In this document: piece by piece, positions 52,474 through 62,071 of the stretch
Position numbering within the stretch: the first letter of the stretch is position 1
Layout of the letters: each line of letters starts with the position of its first letter
Assembly (NCBI RefSeq): GCF_014635825.1
Contig: NZ_BMDO01000001.1
Location: forward strand, 806,001 to 870,000
Length of the DNA: 64,000 nt
Direction of reading: 5' to 3'
Source of the DNA: Mucilaginibacter galii
GTDB lineage: Bacteria > Bacteroidota > Bacteroidia > Sphingobacteriales > Sphingobacteriaceae
Made by a program: the position numbers and the translations under genes
Notes under the pieces: generated by a model
Database searches by the model: none
Told to the model about the DNA's origin: nothing
What the model saw: the letters and a program-made list of their open reading frames with translations, nothing else

Positions 52474-52582
52474 AATGTTAAAGTTTAAATGATTTCTATA
52501 TTGATACCCGAAAGGCACTAAAGTAACCCAATGTTATCTTATGTGATAAACTTGTTACTTGAAGAGCCTTTTAACCATAACT

Positions 52583-52678
52583 TGTCATCTCGAACGGCAG
52601 TGAGAGATCTTGTTTAGAGTGCTAGGTCGGCTAACGACTATATCGAACAGGATTTCTCGTTAACACTCGAAATGACAG
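52583..52678. repeat. Inverted repeat of the GAACAGGAT/GTCATCTCGAA family
   Basis: TGTCATCTCGAACGGCAGTG, then AGAGATCTTGTT (52583-52614) is partly mirrored by CGAACAGGATTTCTCGTTAA and CACTCGAAATGACAG (52644-52678). The pair at 44716-44798 shares the same motifs. It lies between the DUF4349 and uvrC genes. Confidence 0.65.
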
Positions 52679-52711
52679 CGGTTTTTTATAAGTTTTTCGT
52701 AGAGTAGCTTT

Positions 52712-54523
52712 TTACTCTTCACCATCAACCGCTTCCTCCTTAAAATAGTTCAGCACAGCCTGCGATTGTTTCAAGTTTAATACTTCCTGCAACTCCTCCA
52801 ACTTGGCTTCGCGAATCTTTTTAACAGATTTAAAGTACTTCAATAGTTTCTCTGCAGATAAACGCCCTACGCCCGGAATAAGTTCGAGTTCAGTGGCTAA
52901 TGTACCTTTATCGCGCTTTTTACGGTGGGCGGTAATGCCGAAACGGTGAGCTTCATCGCGCAGTTGTTGGATGATCTTCAGGGTTTCCGAACGCTTATCC
53001 AGGTACATGGGGTACTGGTCGCCTGGGTAAAATAGTTCTTCCAGGCGTTTGGCTATGCCTATTACGGTCAATTGCTTTTCGATACCTAAGAGTTTGAGAC
53101 TTTTTAGTGCGGCAGATAATTGCCCCTTGCCACCGTCGATGATAACCAGTTGCGGCAAGGTGCCACCTTCATCCAGCATACGGCGATAGCGACGGTAAAC
53201 GGCTTCTTCCATGGTGGCAAAATCGTTGGGGCCTTCTACTGTTTTTACGTTAAAGTAGCGGTAATCTCTTTTTGATGGTTTAGCATCTCTAAATACCACA
53301 ATAGCCGATACCGGGTACTTACCCTGAAAGTTGGAGTTATCAAAACACTCTATATGCTTGGGCAATTGGTTCATACGCAAGTCTTTCATCATTTGCGTTA
53401 ATAACCTTTCGGTACGTACATCAGGGTTCAGTTTTTCATACTGCTCCATCTTATCGCGCTTAAAGAAGTGTACGTTCTTCTCCGACAAATCGAGCAGCTT
53501 CTTCTTCTCCCCCATTTTGGGCACGGTGAACCTTATCTTTTCATCGTCCAGCTCAATGTCAAAAGGCACAATAATTTCTTTCGACTGGCTGTTATACCGG
53601 GTCCTGAACTCAGAGATAGCTAGGGTTAACAGTTCCTCATCACTTTCATCCAGGCGCTTTTTCAGCTCCAGAGTTTGCGTTTGAGTGATAGTACCATTCA
53701 TTACCTTGAGGTAATTTACAAAGGCATATTTTTCTTCGGATGCAATGCTGAACACATCAATATCTGTAATGGAAGTATTAACTACTGTAGATTTGTGCTG
53801 ATATTTTTCCAGCAGGTCGTACTTCCGTTTAAGCTTATGTGCCTGTTCAAAATCAAGGTTAACAGCCGCCAGTTCCATGTCGGTTTTAAGGCCCTTCACC
53901 ACGTTACCTATTTTACCGCTTAGTATATCCTGAATCTCAATAATACTACGGTCGTAATCTTCTTGCGTTTGATAGTTTTGACAAGGGCCTTTACAGTTGC
54001 CTAACTGGTACTCTAAACAAACTTTAAACTTCCCGGCGTTAATGTTTTCGGGCGTTAAAGCCAGGTTACAAGTACGCAGTGCATAGGTTTCGCGGATAAC
54101 CCCTATAATAGTATGCATCATACTTACCGATGGGTATGGACCCAGGTACTTGGAACCATCGCGGATAACGTTACGTGTCCAGTAGATGCGTGGAAAGTTC
54201 TCTTTCTTGATCACTATCCAAGGGTAGGTCTTATCGTCTTTTAAATCGATGTTGTACTTTGGCTTGTGCTTTTTAATGAGGCTGTTTTCCAGCAGCCAGG
54301 CATCAACCTCGGTATCAACTATGGTAAAAGTTATATTGCGTATTTTAGAAACGAGTACGCGTGTTTTGGCATTAAGCCCCTGGTCTTTTACAAAGTAAGA
54401 CGACACGCGATTACGCAGGTCTTTAGCTTTGCCTATATAGATAAGGGTATTGCTTTCATCCCAATATTGGTATACACCGGGTTTATGTGGTATATTTTTT
54501 AATGCTTCGCGGTAGTCAAACAT
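52712..54523 (-). CDS. uvrC: Excinuclease ABC subunit C
   Basis: UvrC makes both cuts in nucleotide excision repair. The N-terminal GIY-YIG nuclease has PGVYQYWDESNTLIYIGKAK (about 14-34), in which Tyr18 and Tyr30 fall at the catalytic sites, and Arg39 follows. The UVR helix pair FEQAHKLKRKYDLLEKY lies near residue 225. The C-terminal half holds the second nuclease domain (HIECFDNSNFQGKYPVSAIV near 390 and VIIDGGKGQLSAAL near 465) and a helix-hairpin-helix DNA-binding tail (ELIPGVGRLSAEKLLKYFKS). At 603 residues it is complete. It is not adjacent to uvrA or uvrB. Confidence 0.96.
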   Translation of the reverse strand: MFDYREALKNIPHKPGVYQYWDESNTLIYIGKAKDLRNRVSSYFVKDQGLNAKTRVLVSKIRNITFTIVDTEVDAWLLENSLIKKHKPKYNIDLKDDKTYPWIVIKKENFPRIYWTRNVIRDGSKYLGPYPSVSMMHTIIGVIRETYALRTCNLALTPENINAGKFKVCLEYQLGNCKGPCQNYQTQEDYDRSIIEIQDILSGKIGNVVKGLKTDMELAAVNLDFEQAHKLKRKYDLLEKYQHKSTVVNTSITDIDVFSIASEEKYAFVNYLKVMNGTITQTQTLELKKRLDESDEELLTLAISEFRTRYNSQSKEIIVPFDIELDDEKIRFTVPKMGEKKKLLDLSEKNVHFFKRDKMEQYEKLNPDVRTERLLTQMMKDLRMNQLPKHIECFDNSNFQGKYPVSAIVVFRDAKPSKRDYRYFNVKTVEGPNDFATMEEAVYRRYRRMLDEGGTLPQLVIIDGGKGQLSAALKSLKLLGIEKQLTVIGIAKRLEELFYPGDQYPMYLDKRSETLKIIQQLRDEAHRFGITAHRKKRDKGTLATELELIPGVGRLSAEKLLKYFKSVKKIREAKLEELQEVLNLKQSQAVLNYFKEEAVDGEE

Positions 54524-54529
54524 AAACTC

Positions 54530-54766
54530 AAGCCCCCGGCCCCCTAAAAGGGCGTATAAACAGATAGTAACATTGATTGATAAATAACGACTGCAAAGGT
54601 TTTGTTTAAATATTATGTTGATAACGATAGGTTACGCAAAAATGTTGCACCACCGAATATTACAGTATCATTTGTAAAACCTAACTGTACAATTGCGGCT
54701 TAATAGCACATACTGCGTGAGCATAGACGATCACAGGTATTTACGGTCAGGCGTGGACGCCTGACC
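54530..54766. repeat. Fragments of two dispersed repeat families upstream of uvrC
   Basis: AAGCCCCCGGCCCCCTAAAA followed by GGGCG (54530-54554) resembles a C-rich Bacteroidota repeat. GGTCAGGCGTGGACGCCTGA plus CC (54745-54766) is a perfect palindrome of the family at 20734-20840. The rest of this 297-nt spacer shows nothing I can support. Confidence 0.6.
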
Positions 54767-54820
54767 GGGCAGAGGGTTCCTAAAATCTCGGCTCCTGGTT
54801 CTTGTATCTTGGTTCTTCTA

Positions 54821-57058
54821 CTAAAAACCTAACTTATTCTCCACCTCAGCGGTACCTTGTTGCTGCTGGTTATAGGCCCCGCAATCTAACGTAATATTGA
54901 TGCCTCTTGGCGGCATGGCAAAATCAATATTGGTGCGTATACCTAAATTTTTATCGGCATATACCTTTTTCATATATAGCGCAAAAACCGGCAATGCCGA
55001 ATTGGCACCCTCGCCTAAATTGGTTGATCGAAAGTGAATAGCGCGATCTTCGCAGCCTGTCCACACGCCGGTTACCAGTTGCGGAGTAACACCTATAAAC
55101 CAACCGTCGGAATTATTTTGCGTAGTACCAGTTTTACCACCTATGGGGTTTTTAAGTCCATACTTACTGCGCAAGCGCCAGCCAGTACCCTCGTCAACTA
55201 CACCTTTAAGCATGTAAGTCATTACGTAGGCGGTTTCGGGATTCATGGCCTGCACCACGCGGGCTTTATGGTCATATAGCAGGTTACCATTTTTGTCTTC
55301 GATGCGGAGTAAATAGGTGGGTTCTGTCCATAAGCCTTCGTTAGCAAACACGCTGTAAGCACCGGTCATATCATATACTGATGCGTTAAACGTACCCAGG
55401 CAAATGGTTGGATAGGCCGGAACATCGCTGGTTATACCCATTTTCTTGATGAGTTGCGCTACAGGTTCAGGTTTAACCTCTTTCATTACGTGTGCGGTAA
55501 CCCAGTTTTGCGAACGGGCCATCGCCTTGCGCAGGGTAATATAACCCGGCACTGTTTCTGAAGGGGCTGAGCCGGGGCACCAGGGCTTGCCATAACCATA
55601 AATGGTATCGGGCACGTTGTTGATCTGCATACAGGGCGAGAAGCCGTTATCAATGGCCACTGCATAAGTAAACGGCTTGGCGGTAGAACCTACCTGCCGT
55701 GTACCCGTTTTTACTTGATCATATTTAAAGTGTTCAAAGTTAATGCCTCCTACCCAGGCTTTAATGTAGCCTGTTTTAGGATCCATGCTCATCATGGCGT
55801 TGCGCAATAGCATTTTGCAGTACACAATGGAATCAATAGGCTTCATCAAGGTATCAATATTACCATGCCAGGTAAATAGGTTCATGCTGGCCGGTGTATT
55901 AAAATCTTCGCGTATTTCCTCATCGCTTTTGTTTTGTGCTTTAAGGGCACGGTACCTGTCTGACCGTTTTAAACCCTGATCTAACAGTAATTTAAAATCG
56001 GGGATGGCTTTCCATAAGCTGCGACCGCGCCAGTGCTGGTTAAACTGCACCTGCAACTGCTTCATGTATTCTTTTTGCGCTTCCTCGGCATACTGCTGCA
56101 TGGTGTAGTTAAGGGTAGTATATATCTTTAACCCATCGCGGTCAAGGTCGTAAGGGGTACCGTCAGATTTACGCAGATCCTGGTCTACCAATACCTTCTG
56201 TACTTCTTTTTTCAATACCGAACGAAAATAGGTAGCCAAACCATCTTTATGATCAATAGGATGAAAGTCAAGCCCAAGCGGTTTCATTTTTGCTTCTTGC
56301 GATTGCCCTTCGCTTAAATAACCTTCTTCGGTCATGCGGCGCAATACAAAGTTGCGGCGGCTAATAGCATTATCGGGGTGGCGTATGGGCGAGTATAAAC
56401 CCGGGCCGTTCACCATACCTATTAAAAGAGCGGCCTGGTCGGCCGTTAAATCGGCCGGCGTAGTATTAAAGTAAGTGGCCGCCGCCGAACTGATACCGAA
56501 CGTATTGTAGGCACCAAAATCGACCGTGTTGAGGTACATAGTCAATATCTCTTCCTTGGTGTAATTACGCTCCAGGCGCACGGCAATTACCCATTCCTGT
56601 AGTTTTTGCCTCAAGCGCGTAAACTTATTGTGCGAACGTTCAGAAAAAAGGTTTAGCGCTAATTGCTGGGTAATGGTACTCCCTCCTTGTTGCTTACCAA
56701 TTAAGTTATAAAATAATATAGTAAAAGAGCGGCCAAAATCTATACCTGAGTGGGCATAAAAGCGATTATCCTCCGTGGCGATAAGGGCGTGGATAACGTT
56801 AGGCGATATTTGATTGTACGTAACATTCGAACGGTTCTGTACAAAGTATTTTCCCAGTATCTGTTTATCAGACGAAAGAACATCCGACGCCTGGTTACTT
56901 TTAGGATTTTCCAGATCTCGGAATGAGGGCAAGGGGCCAAATACACCAAAAGCGGTGAGGGCTATTATGATTACGCCAATAAAAAACCCACCTATCACTA
57001 TCTTCCAAATGAACCAGTTGTAGCGGCGTATATCGTGTTGTGTTAATTTTTCGGACAT
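54821..57058 (-). CDS. Penicillin-binding protein 1A (bifunctional glycosyltransferase/transpeptidase)
   Basis: This enzyme polymerises and cross-links peptidoglycan in the periplasm. One membrane anchor (KIVIGGFFIGVIIIALTAFG, about 19-38) is followed by the GT51 domain: ALIATEDNRFYAHSGIDFGR contains catalytic Glu96, then GKQQGGSTITQQLALNLF. The transpeptidase has GSTAKPF with active Ser458, SRSQN-type MARSQNWV and KTGTTQNNSDGW as the KTG box. Its 745 residues are a usual PBP1A length. The gene starts 1 nt after the upstream sprE stop codon (TAACATG), so both are cotranscribed, linking cell-wall growth with a secretion lipoprotein. Confidence 0.94.
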   Translation of the reverse strand: MSEKLTQHDIRRYNWFIWKIVIGGFFIGVIIIALTAFGVFGPLPSFRDLENPKSNQASDVLSSDKQILGKYFVQNRSNVTYNQISPNVIHALIATEDNRFYAHSGIDFGRSFTILFYNLIGKQQGGSTITQQLALNLFSERSHNKFTRLRQKLQEWVIAVRLERNYTKEEILTMYLNTVDFGAYNTFGISSAAATYFNTTPADLTADQAALLIGMVNGPGLYSPIRHPDNAISRRNFVLRRMTEEGYLSEGQSQEAKMKPLGLDFHPIDHKDGLATYFRSVLKKEVQKVLVDQDLRKSDGTPYDLDRDGLKIYTTLNYTMQQYAEEAQKEYMKQLQVQFNQHWRGRSLWKAIPDFKLLLDQGLKRSDRYRALKAQNKSDEEIREDFNTPASMNLFTWHGNIDTLMKPIDSIVYCKMLLRNAMMSMDPKTGYIKAWVGGINFEHFKYDQVKTGTRQVGSTAKPFTYAVAIDNGFSPCMQINNVPDTIYGYGKPWCPGSAPSETVPGYITLRKAMARSQNWVTAHVMKEVKPEPVAQLIKKMGITSDVPAYPTICLGTFNASVYDMTGAYSVFANEGLWTEPTYLLRIEDKNGNLLYDHKARVVQAMNPETAYVMTYMLKGVVDEGTGWRLRSKYGLKNPIGGKTGTTQNNSDGWFIGVTPQLVTGVWTGCEDRAIHFRSTNLGEGANSALPVFALYMKKVYADKNLGIRTNIDFAMPPRGINITLDCGAYNQQQQGTAEVENKLGF

Positions 57059-57059
57059 G

Positions 57060-59900
57060 TTAAAAGTTTTTTTGATAGTACTCTATATAACTATCTAATA
57101 GTTTTCGGTCGGCTAATTTATCCAGATTTTCTTGAGTGATGATAAAAAAGCTGTATTTATCGGCAGGTACCTTCATAATCTGCGGCATTAAAGGCACAAT
57201 TTTACGTGCATATTCCTTAGCTTCCTCTCTGTTATTAAAGCGTCCCACGTAAATGAGCTGGTTATCGGCCCCTACAGGTTTAAGCTGATGTTTGATAGGA
57301 CTACCTTGATAACTGGTACGGTTAAACTGCCCCACGCCAAACCTTGACGATGCCAGATTAGTGCTACCGCTGCTCACATTAATGGCAAAATAGTAATTGG
57401 CACTATCGCGATTGTTAAAGAAAGAGGGGGGTTGAGGTACGGGGATTGGGGTTTTTAGTTGCGGGGAAGAAGGTGCGGGTAGCGTAGTTACTGCAACAGG
57501 CTGCTGTTTAGCCTCCGGTTGTTTAACTTCTACCGGCTTCTTAACTACAGGCTTCGTGCTGGCCACTGCCAACTGTGAACTGACAACCGGCAACTGAACC
57601 ACGGGTGCAGGTATAAAGGCGGCAGCATTAGGGTCGCTGTCTATAATGGCAAACCGGCGTGTGGCCATTTCGGCCTGGTTAACATCTATATAGGCCAGGT
57701 GCTGGCGTACCAATGGTGTGATCAGGGCATCATTAGGGTATCGCACGGTAATTTGCAGCAACTCGTTCCTGAATGGGGTTACTTTTTCCTGGTGGCCCGA
57801 TGCAATGGAACGCAGGTAGGCCAGTTGAGGTGCTACGCGGCTATCAGGATATTGCTGTAACAGCTCATCTGCCCGGGTTATGACCTGCGGGTACTGTCGC
57901 TGGGTGTACAGGTCGTAAATTTGGTTGTAGAAAGCGTTAAGTTCGGTATCCTTATCGTCTAAGCGGCGTGCATAATCGGGGTCGTTAATTACCTTGGAAA
58001 ACGTACTATTAGGGAACTGGGTAAAGATGAGGTTCTTATATTCTTCGGATTTAGCCTGATCAACATCACTATATAAACGGTATAAGTTGTAGTAATTAGC
58101 TACCAGGTTTTCATCCTTTGGAAAGCGCCTGATCAACTGTGCGTAAATAGAAATAGCCTCGGGCTTATCGTTGAGCACATCACGGTAAAAAGTAGCCAGA
58201 TCAAGGTAGGCAGTGTAAATACGCTGGTTACTCTGCTCCAGCAATTGTGGTGTAAGGGGTATACTTTGCGATAATTCCTGTTTATACCCAGTGGCGGCAA
58301 CATCGACCGTGCTTTTTTGGGTGCCGTTAGGCAACACGCTGGGGTCAACGTTTTGCGTAGTGTTTAAAGTATTGGTAGTGATATCGCTGTTGCTGCGAAT
58401 ACTGCGGCGCCAGTTATCCTCCAGCCGGCGGTTACCCCAGCGGCGTTTAAAATCGGTAAAACCCTGGCTTATGGCCCCGGTGTTATCAAAATAAAAACCG
58501 CTGGCATCGGTATTGGCAGCCGGACCTTGCATGTTATTAGCAAAACCATTTTGATTATTAGCATCGGCAATTTGGTTATTGACCACCAGGTTGCTATTAG
58601 ATGCGGAAACATTTGCTGTCACGACTGCTTGCTGCTGCGCCTTACTGTTAACCATTTGCTCAATACGGCGGTTACGCTCCTCTTCGCCCAGTTTTGCTAA
58701 AGCCTGCAGCGTATCCTCGCGGGCAATAATCTGAAAGCGGTCGGCCAGTAACTGCAGGTTGTCGGCTTTCTTACGGATAACCTGATAGCCGGGGTAATTG
58801 GGCGACAAACTCAGCAGTGTACTATCATAATATTGTTTGGCAATGGCGTAATCGCCGCGTGTTTTGAAATTAATATCGGCCAGGCGCAGGTAACTCAAGC
58901 CTTTTTGATTTTGGTTTCGCAAGCTATTCTTTACCGAGAGATTATAGTTTTTGATAGCCTCATCAGTTTGATTATCGCTCAGCGCCAGCTCGCCCAATTG
59001 ATAATAGATCTGGTCGGTAAATTCGACATTGTTTTCGTTACGCAACAGGCTGCGCAACCTGTCGGCCCGGCTCATGTGCCTGCCGTTGGCTGTATCTTCA
59101 ATACGTATGCGGTTAAGTTCGGCATTAAAAGCCATTACAAAAGGGGCGTTGCTTTTCACAACCCGGGTATAGCTCATATACGCGTCAGCCGGTTGACGGC
59201 TAAGCTCCTGCAATTGCGCCAGGATAAACGTCCACCGTAAACGCTGCTGGCTTTGCTTACTCAGGGGAATAGCTTGCTGCGCCATGGTGATAGCATCGGG
59301 ATAGTTTTGTGCCGCTATATAATACTGCATGCCTGCCGCGTACACATAGCCCGCAGTAATTTTAGCTTTTGGGGTAATATTCATCAAGGCGGTATCCAAC
59401 ACCCCTTTGGCCTGCTTCAGTTCATCTAAATAAACCAGAGAGCGTATCTGCCAGGCGCGTGCCTCCTGTGCCAGTTCGGGCTTATCGCGGTAAGTACGGA
59501 TTACGTAGTTAAAATATTCAACGGCATTGTAGTAATCGGCATTAAGGTGGGCAGCTTTCCCCAACAACAAATAAGCATCTCCTATATAATGACTTTGCTC
59601 TTTAACGCTAATAATGGTATTGGCCCGGCTAATAATGCCTTGCAGCTCCTTATCGCCCCCGGCCAGGTGCGATGCCTTATCCTGGTAAACGTTCAGTAAC
59701 TGGTCGTAATCATCTATAAAGGTGGAGGCATAACTTTCCTGTTTTTGGCGCAGCAGTTCATTGGCATTAAAAAGGATATTGTAACGGGCGGTCAAATTTT
59801 GCAATCCACGGTTTACGGTGCTCTCCTTTTCGAGCGAGCAACCGGCCACGAACAAAAGAATGAAGGATAAAAGACCAATAGATTTTAATGCGTTCTTCAA
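57060..59900 (-). CDS. SprE/PorW-like type IX secretion lipoprotein with SPOR-type C-terminus
   Basis: SprE/PorW is a tetratricopeptide lipoprotein of the type IX secretion system. The mature N-terminus RGLQNLTARYNILFNANELL is its signature, and TPR-like helices follow (AHLNADYYNAVEYFNYVIRT, GDYAIAKQYYDSTLL, AYLDLATFYRDVLNDKPEAI). A low-complexity Pro/Gln linker precedes a SPOR-like end (IYVGRFNNREEAKEYARKIV). I prefer a TTG start at 59900, which gives KNALKSIGLLSFILLFVAGC with an early basic residue. The longer frame starts GTG at 59972 with no good signal and runs over the atp -7 box. The gene is coupled with PBP1A and divergent from atpI. Confidence 0.85.
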   Translation of the reverse strand: MKNALKSIGLLSFILLFVAGCSLEKESTVNRGLQNLTARYNILFNANELLRQKQESYASTFIDDYDQLLNVYQDKASHLAGGDKELQGIISRANTIISVKEQSHYIGDAYLLLGKAAHLNADYYNAVEYFNYVIRTYRDKPELAQEARAWQIRSLVYLDELKQAKGVLDTALMNITPKAKITAGYVYAAGMQYYIAAQNYPDAITMAQQAIPLSKQSQQRLRWTFILAQLQELSRQPADAYMSYTRVVKSNAPFVMAFNAELNRIRIEDTANGRHMSRADRLRSLLRNENNVEFTDQIYYQLGELALSDNQTDEAIKNYNLSVKNSLRNQNQKGLSYLRLADINFKTRGDYAIAKQYYDSTLLSLSPNYPGYQVIRKKADNLQLLADRFQIIAREDTLQALAKLGEEERNRRIEQMVNSKAQQQAVVTANVSASNSNLVVNNQIADANNQNGFANNMQGPAANTDASGFYFDNTGAISQGFTDFKRRWGNRRLEDNWRRSIRSNSDITTNTLNTTQNVDPSVLPNGTQKSTVDVAATGYKQELSQSIPLTPQLLEQSNQRIYTAYLDLATFYRDVLNDKPEAISIYAQLIRRFPKDENLVANYYNLYRLYSDVDQAKSEEYKNLIFTQFPNSTFSKVINDPDYARRLDDKDTELNAFYNQIYDLYTQRQYPQVITRADELLQQYPDSRVAPQLAYLRSIASGHQEKVTPFRNELLQITVRYPNDALITPLVRQHLAYIDVNQAEMATRRFAIIDSDPNAAAFIPAPVVQLPVVSSQLAVASTKPVVKKPVEVKQPEAKQQPVAVTTLPAPSSPQLKTPIPVPQPPSFFNNRDSANYYFAINVSSGSTNLASSRFGVGQFNRTSYQGSPIKHQLKPVGADNQLIYVGRFNNREEAKEYARKIVPLMPQIMKVPADKYSFFIITQENLDKLADRKLLDSYIEYYQKNF
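57430..57600. repeat. Two intergenic-type repeats embedded in frame in the SprE linker
   Basis: The segment GGGGTTTTTAGTTGCGGGGA around 57448-57467 is close to the reverse of the sucA-sucB spacer repeat at 13863-13903. GCCAACTGTGAACTGACAAC followed by CGGCAACTG at 57567-57595 resembles a second, self-complementary dispersed repeat. Both stay in frame and encode the low-complexity linker (QLKTPIPVPQPPS; QLPVVSSQLAVAS). Confidence 0.55.
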
Positions 59901-59961
59901 ATCAAAAATAGCGTTACAAAAAAGCCTGGCTAATTTACTAAATACTATGCAACCCGTTTCA

Positions 59962-59969
59962 TAAATTTG
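59962..59969 (+). promoter_or_regulatory. Possible -7 box for the atp operon
   Basis: TAAATTTG fits TAnnTTTG 27 nt before the atpI-like start codon. TTTA 24 nt upstream is too far for a regular -33 box, so the assignment is tentative. Confidence 0.35.
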
Positions 59970-59995
59970 CACAACCGTTATAACACCCCTGCCGC

Positions 59996-60193
59996 ATGAG
60001 TAAACCCACCAACGATTACGTAAAATACACCGGTATAGCCTTCCAAATGATCGCTATTATAGGGGTTTTGAGCTTTGTGGGTTATGAAATAGATAAGCGC
60101 AGCGCACACCAAACGCCCTGGGTAACGGCAATGCTTTCATTAGCAGGTGTATTTATTGCACTATACCTGGTTATTAAATCGGTTAAAGAGTGA
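59996..60193 (+). CDS. AtpZ/AtpI-like small membrane subunit of F0F1 ATP synthase
   Basis: The 65-residue protein has two hydrophobic segments: YTGIAFQMIAIIGVLSFVGY (about 10-29) and WVTAMLSLAGVFIALYLVIK (42-61). The YEIDKRSAHQTPW loop between them is characteristic of the AtpZ/AtpI-type family that precedes the F0 genes and aids assembly of the c ring. It is first in the atp operon, and its end overlaps the following gene by 4 nt (GTGA). Confidence 0.85.
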   Translation: MSKPTNDYVKYTGIAFQMIAIIGVLSFVGYEIDKRSAHQTPWVTAMLSLAGVFIALYLVIKSVKE

Positions 60194-60570
60194 AAAGGTT
60201 TTTTATTGCTTTTGGCATAGCCGTTATTGCCATTGCCTTGCCCCCGGCCCTGCTGAATTTTTTTGGAAAAAGCCAATTATTAATTCCAGGCTTTTGGCTT
60301 ATTTACCAATTTTTCTCCTCACTCACCTTCCTTATTTGCCTTGGCGTAATTTGGGGGCAACAGAAAAATGCCACCCTGGGCGGACAAGTATTTTTAGGAT
60401 CCACCACCCTAAAACTACTTTTATGCATGACTATTGCTCTTATTTATTTGCACAAATACAAGGTAAACGACGTTGTTTTTGTACTCAACTACTTTTACTT
60501 ATATTTCTTGTATACGGCCTTTGAAATTTACAGTTTGTTGAGTAACTTGCGCGTCCAAAATAAAAAGTAA
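60190..60570 (+). CDS. ATP synthase-associated membrane protein (AtpI-like)
   Basis: The 126-residue protein starts with GTG overlapping the previous stop codon. It has four hydrophobic segments (IAFGIAVIAIALPPALLNFF, FFSSLTFLICLGVIWG, LKLLLCMTIALIYLHK, VFVLNYFYLYFLYTAFEIYS). Position and layout match the AtpI-like protein between AtpZ and AtpB in Bacteroidota, thought to aid c-ring assembly or Mg uptake. No sequence motif fixes the function. The atpB start follows 14 nt after its stop codon. Confidence 0.78.
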   Translation: MKRFFIAFGIAVIAIALPPALLNFFGKSQLLIPGFWLIYQFFSSLTFLICLGVIWGQQKNATLGGQVFLGSTTLKLLLCMTIALIYLHKYKVNDVVFVLNYFYLYFLYTAFEIYSLLSNLRVQNKK

Positions 60571-60584
60571 AAATCTCGCAATAA

Positions 60585-61664
60585 ATGGATTTTAGGCACA
60601 TTTTGAATTCAAAAAAAATCTTCCTTCGTGTAATATTAGGTGTTTTATTTACACTAACCACTTGTAAAACTTTCGCTATACAGGAAGAAAAAGCGCCCGT
60701 AGAGGCTAAAAATGCAGAACAGGAGGCTTTTAATCCTACCACCGCAATTTTAGAGCACATTGCCGATTCTCACTACTGGCACTTATGGGGCGAAACCTCA
60801 ATTCCGCTTCCGGTAATTCTTTTTACAGACAAAGGAACAGAGTTTTTCTATGCCTCAGAATTTCATCATGGCCACGAAGCTCACCAGGGCAAATACTACA
60901 CCTACAAACTTATTGAAGATAAGATAAGGGTAGTGAATGCCGAGGGTGCAGTTGACAAAGAAGCATCGAGCCATATTTACGATTTTTCGATCACAAAAAA
61001 TGTGGTTGCCTTATGGATAGCCGGTATCTTGTTATTCATCATCTTCTTTTCTGTAGCGGCTGCTTACAAAAAAACGGTTGGCAAAGCACCAAGAGGTTTG
61101 CAATCGTTAATTGAGCCGGTTATTATGTTTGTGCGCGATGAAATTGCACGCCCTAACATTGGTTACCGCTACCAGCGTTACATGCCAATTTTGTTAACCA
61201 TATTTTTCTTTATATGGATCAACAACTTAATGGGTTTGATCCCTATCTTTCCGGGTGGTGCTAACGTAACGGGTAATATCCTGCTAACGTTCGTAATGGC
61301 ATTCATTGTATTGATCGTGGTTAACTTTAGCGCTAACAAATACTACTGGAAGCACATTTTCATGCCACCTGTACCAGTCTGGTTGTACCCTATTATGATC
61401 CCGGTGGAACTGATCGGTGTTATTTCACGCCCGTTCGCGTTAATGATTCGTTTGTATGCTAACATTTCGGCTGGTCACATTATCGTATTGAGTTTAATAT
61501 CTTTGATATTCATTTTCAAAACTTTATGGATTGCCCCGGTATCTATCATCTTCGTATTGTTTATGGATGTTTTGGAGCTGCTGGTAGCTTTCTTGCAAGC
61601 ATTCATTTTCACCATGCTTACTGCGCTGTTTATAGGTACAGCGGTTGAAGAGCATCACCATTAA
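60585..61664 (+). CDS. atpB: ATP synthase F0 subunit a
   Basis: Subunit a forms the proton half-channels beside the c ring. Its 359 residues include a long N-terminal extension of about 130 residues facing the periplasm, a known Bacteroidota feature, with a His-rich part (FHHGHEAHQGK). The channel half starts at LIEPVIMFVRDEIARPNIGY. The essential Arg lies in RPFALMIRLYANISAGHIIV, and the last helices (LLVAFLQAFIFTMLTALFIG) complete the channel; the C-terminus is VEEHHH. It is cotranscribed with the c, b, delta and alpha subunit genes. Confidence 0.95.
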   Translation: MDFRHILNSKKIFLRVILGVLFTLTTCKTFAIQEEKAPVEAKNAEQEAFNPTTAILEHIADSHYWHLWGETSIPLPVILFTDKGTEFFYASEFHHGHEAHQGKYYTYKLIEDKIRVVNAEGAVDKEASSHIYDFSITKNVVALWIAGILLFIIFFSVAAAYKKTVGKAPRGLQSLIEPVIMFVRDEIARPNIGYRYQRYMPILLTIFFFIWINNLMGLIPIFPGGANVTGNILLTFVMAFIVLIVVNFSANKYYWKHIFMPPVPVWLYPIMIPVELIGVISRPFALMIRLYANISAGHIIVLSLISLIFIFKTLWIAPVSIIFVLFMDVLELLVAFLQAFIFTMLTALFIGTAVEEHHH

Positions 61665-61703
61665 TCAACTTAGTAAATAATTATACACTATATTTAACTT
61701 TAA

Positions 61704-61922
<219 letters not shown>

Positions 61923-61984
61923 TTACCTGACCCAAAATTAAAAACCTTACTTGCAGCGGTTGGCGGCAGGTAAGGTTTTTTAAA

Positions 61985-62013
61985 CCCCTCCTAACCCTCC
62001 CCAAAGGAGAGGG
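61985..62013. repeat. CCTCCCCAAAGG repeat inside the atp operon
   Basis: CCCCTCCTAACCCTCCCCAA followed by AGGAGAGGG matches the unit flanking the HAD gene at 24077-24180. It is transcribed within the atp mRNA and could form a weak hairpin between atpE and atpF. Confidence 0.65.
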
Positions 62014-62071
62014 CTTGAATGAAGGATATTTAAGTTAAAGAAAGTGTTGGTTTAGCTAACAATATTTATAA

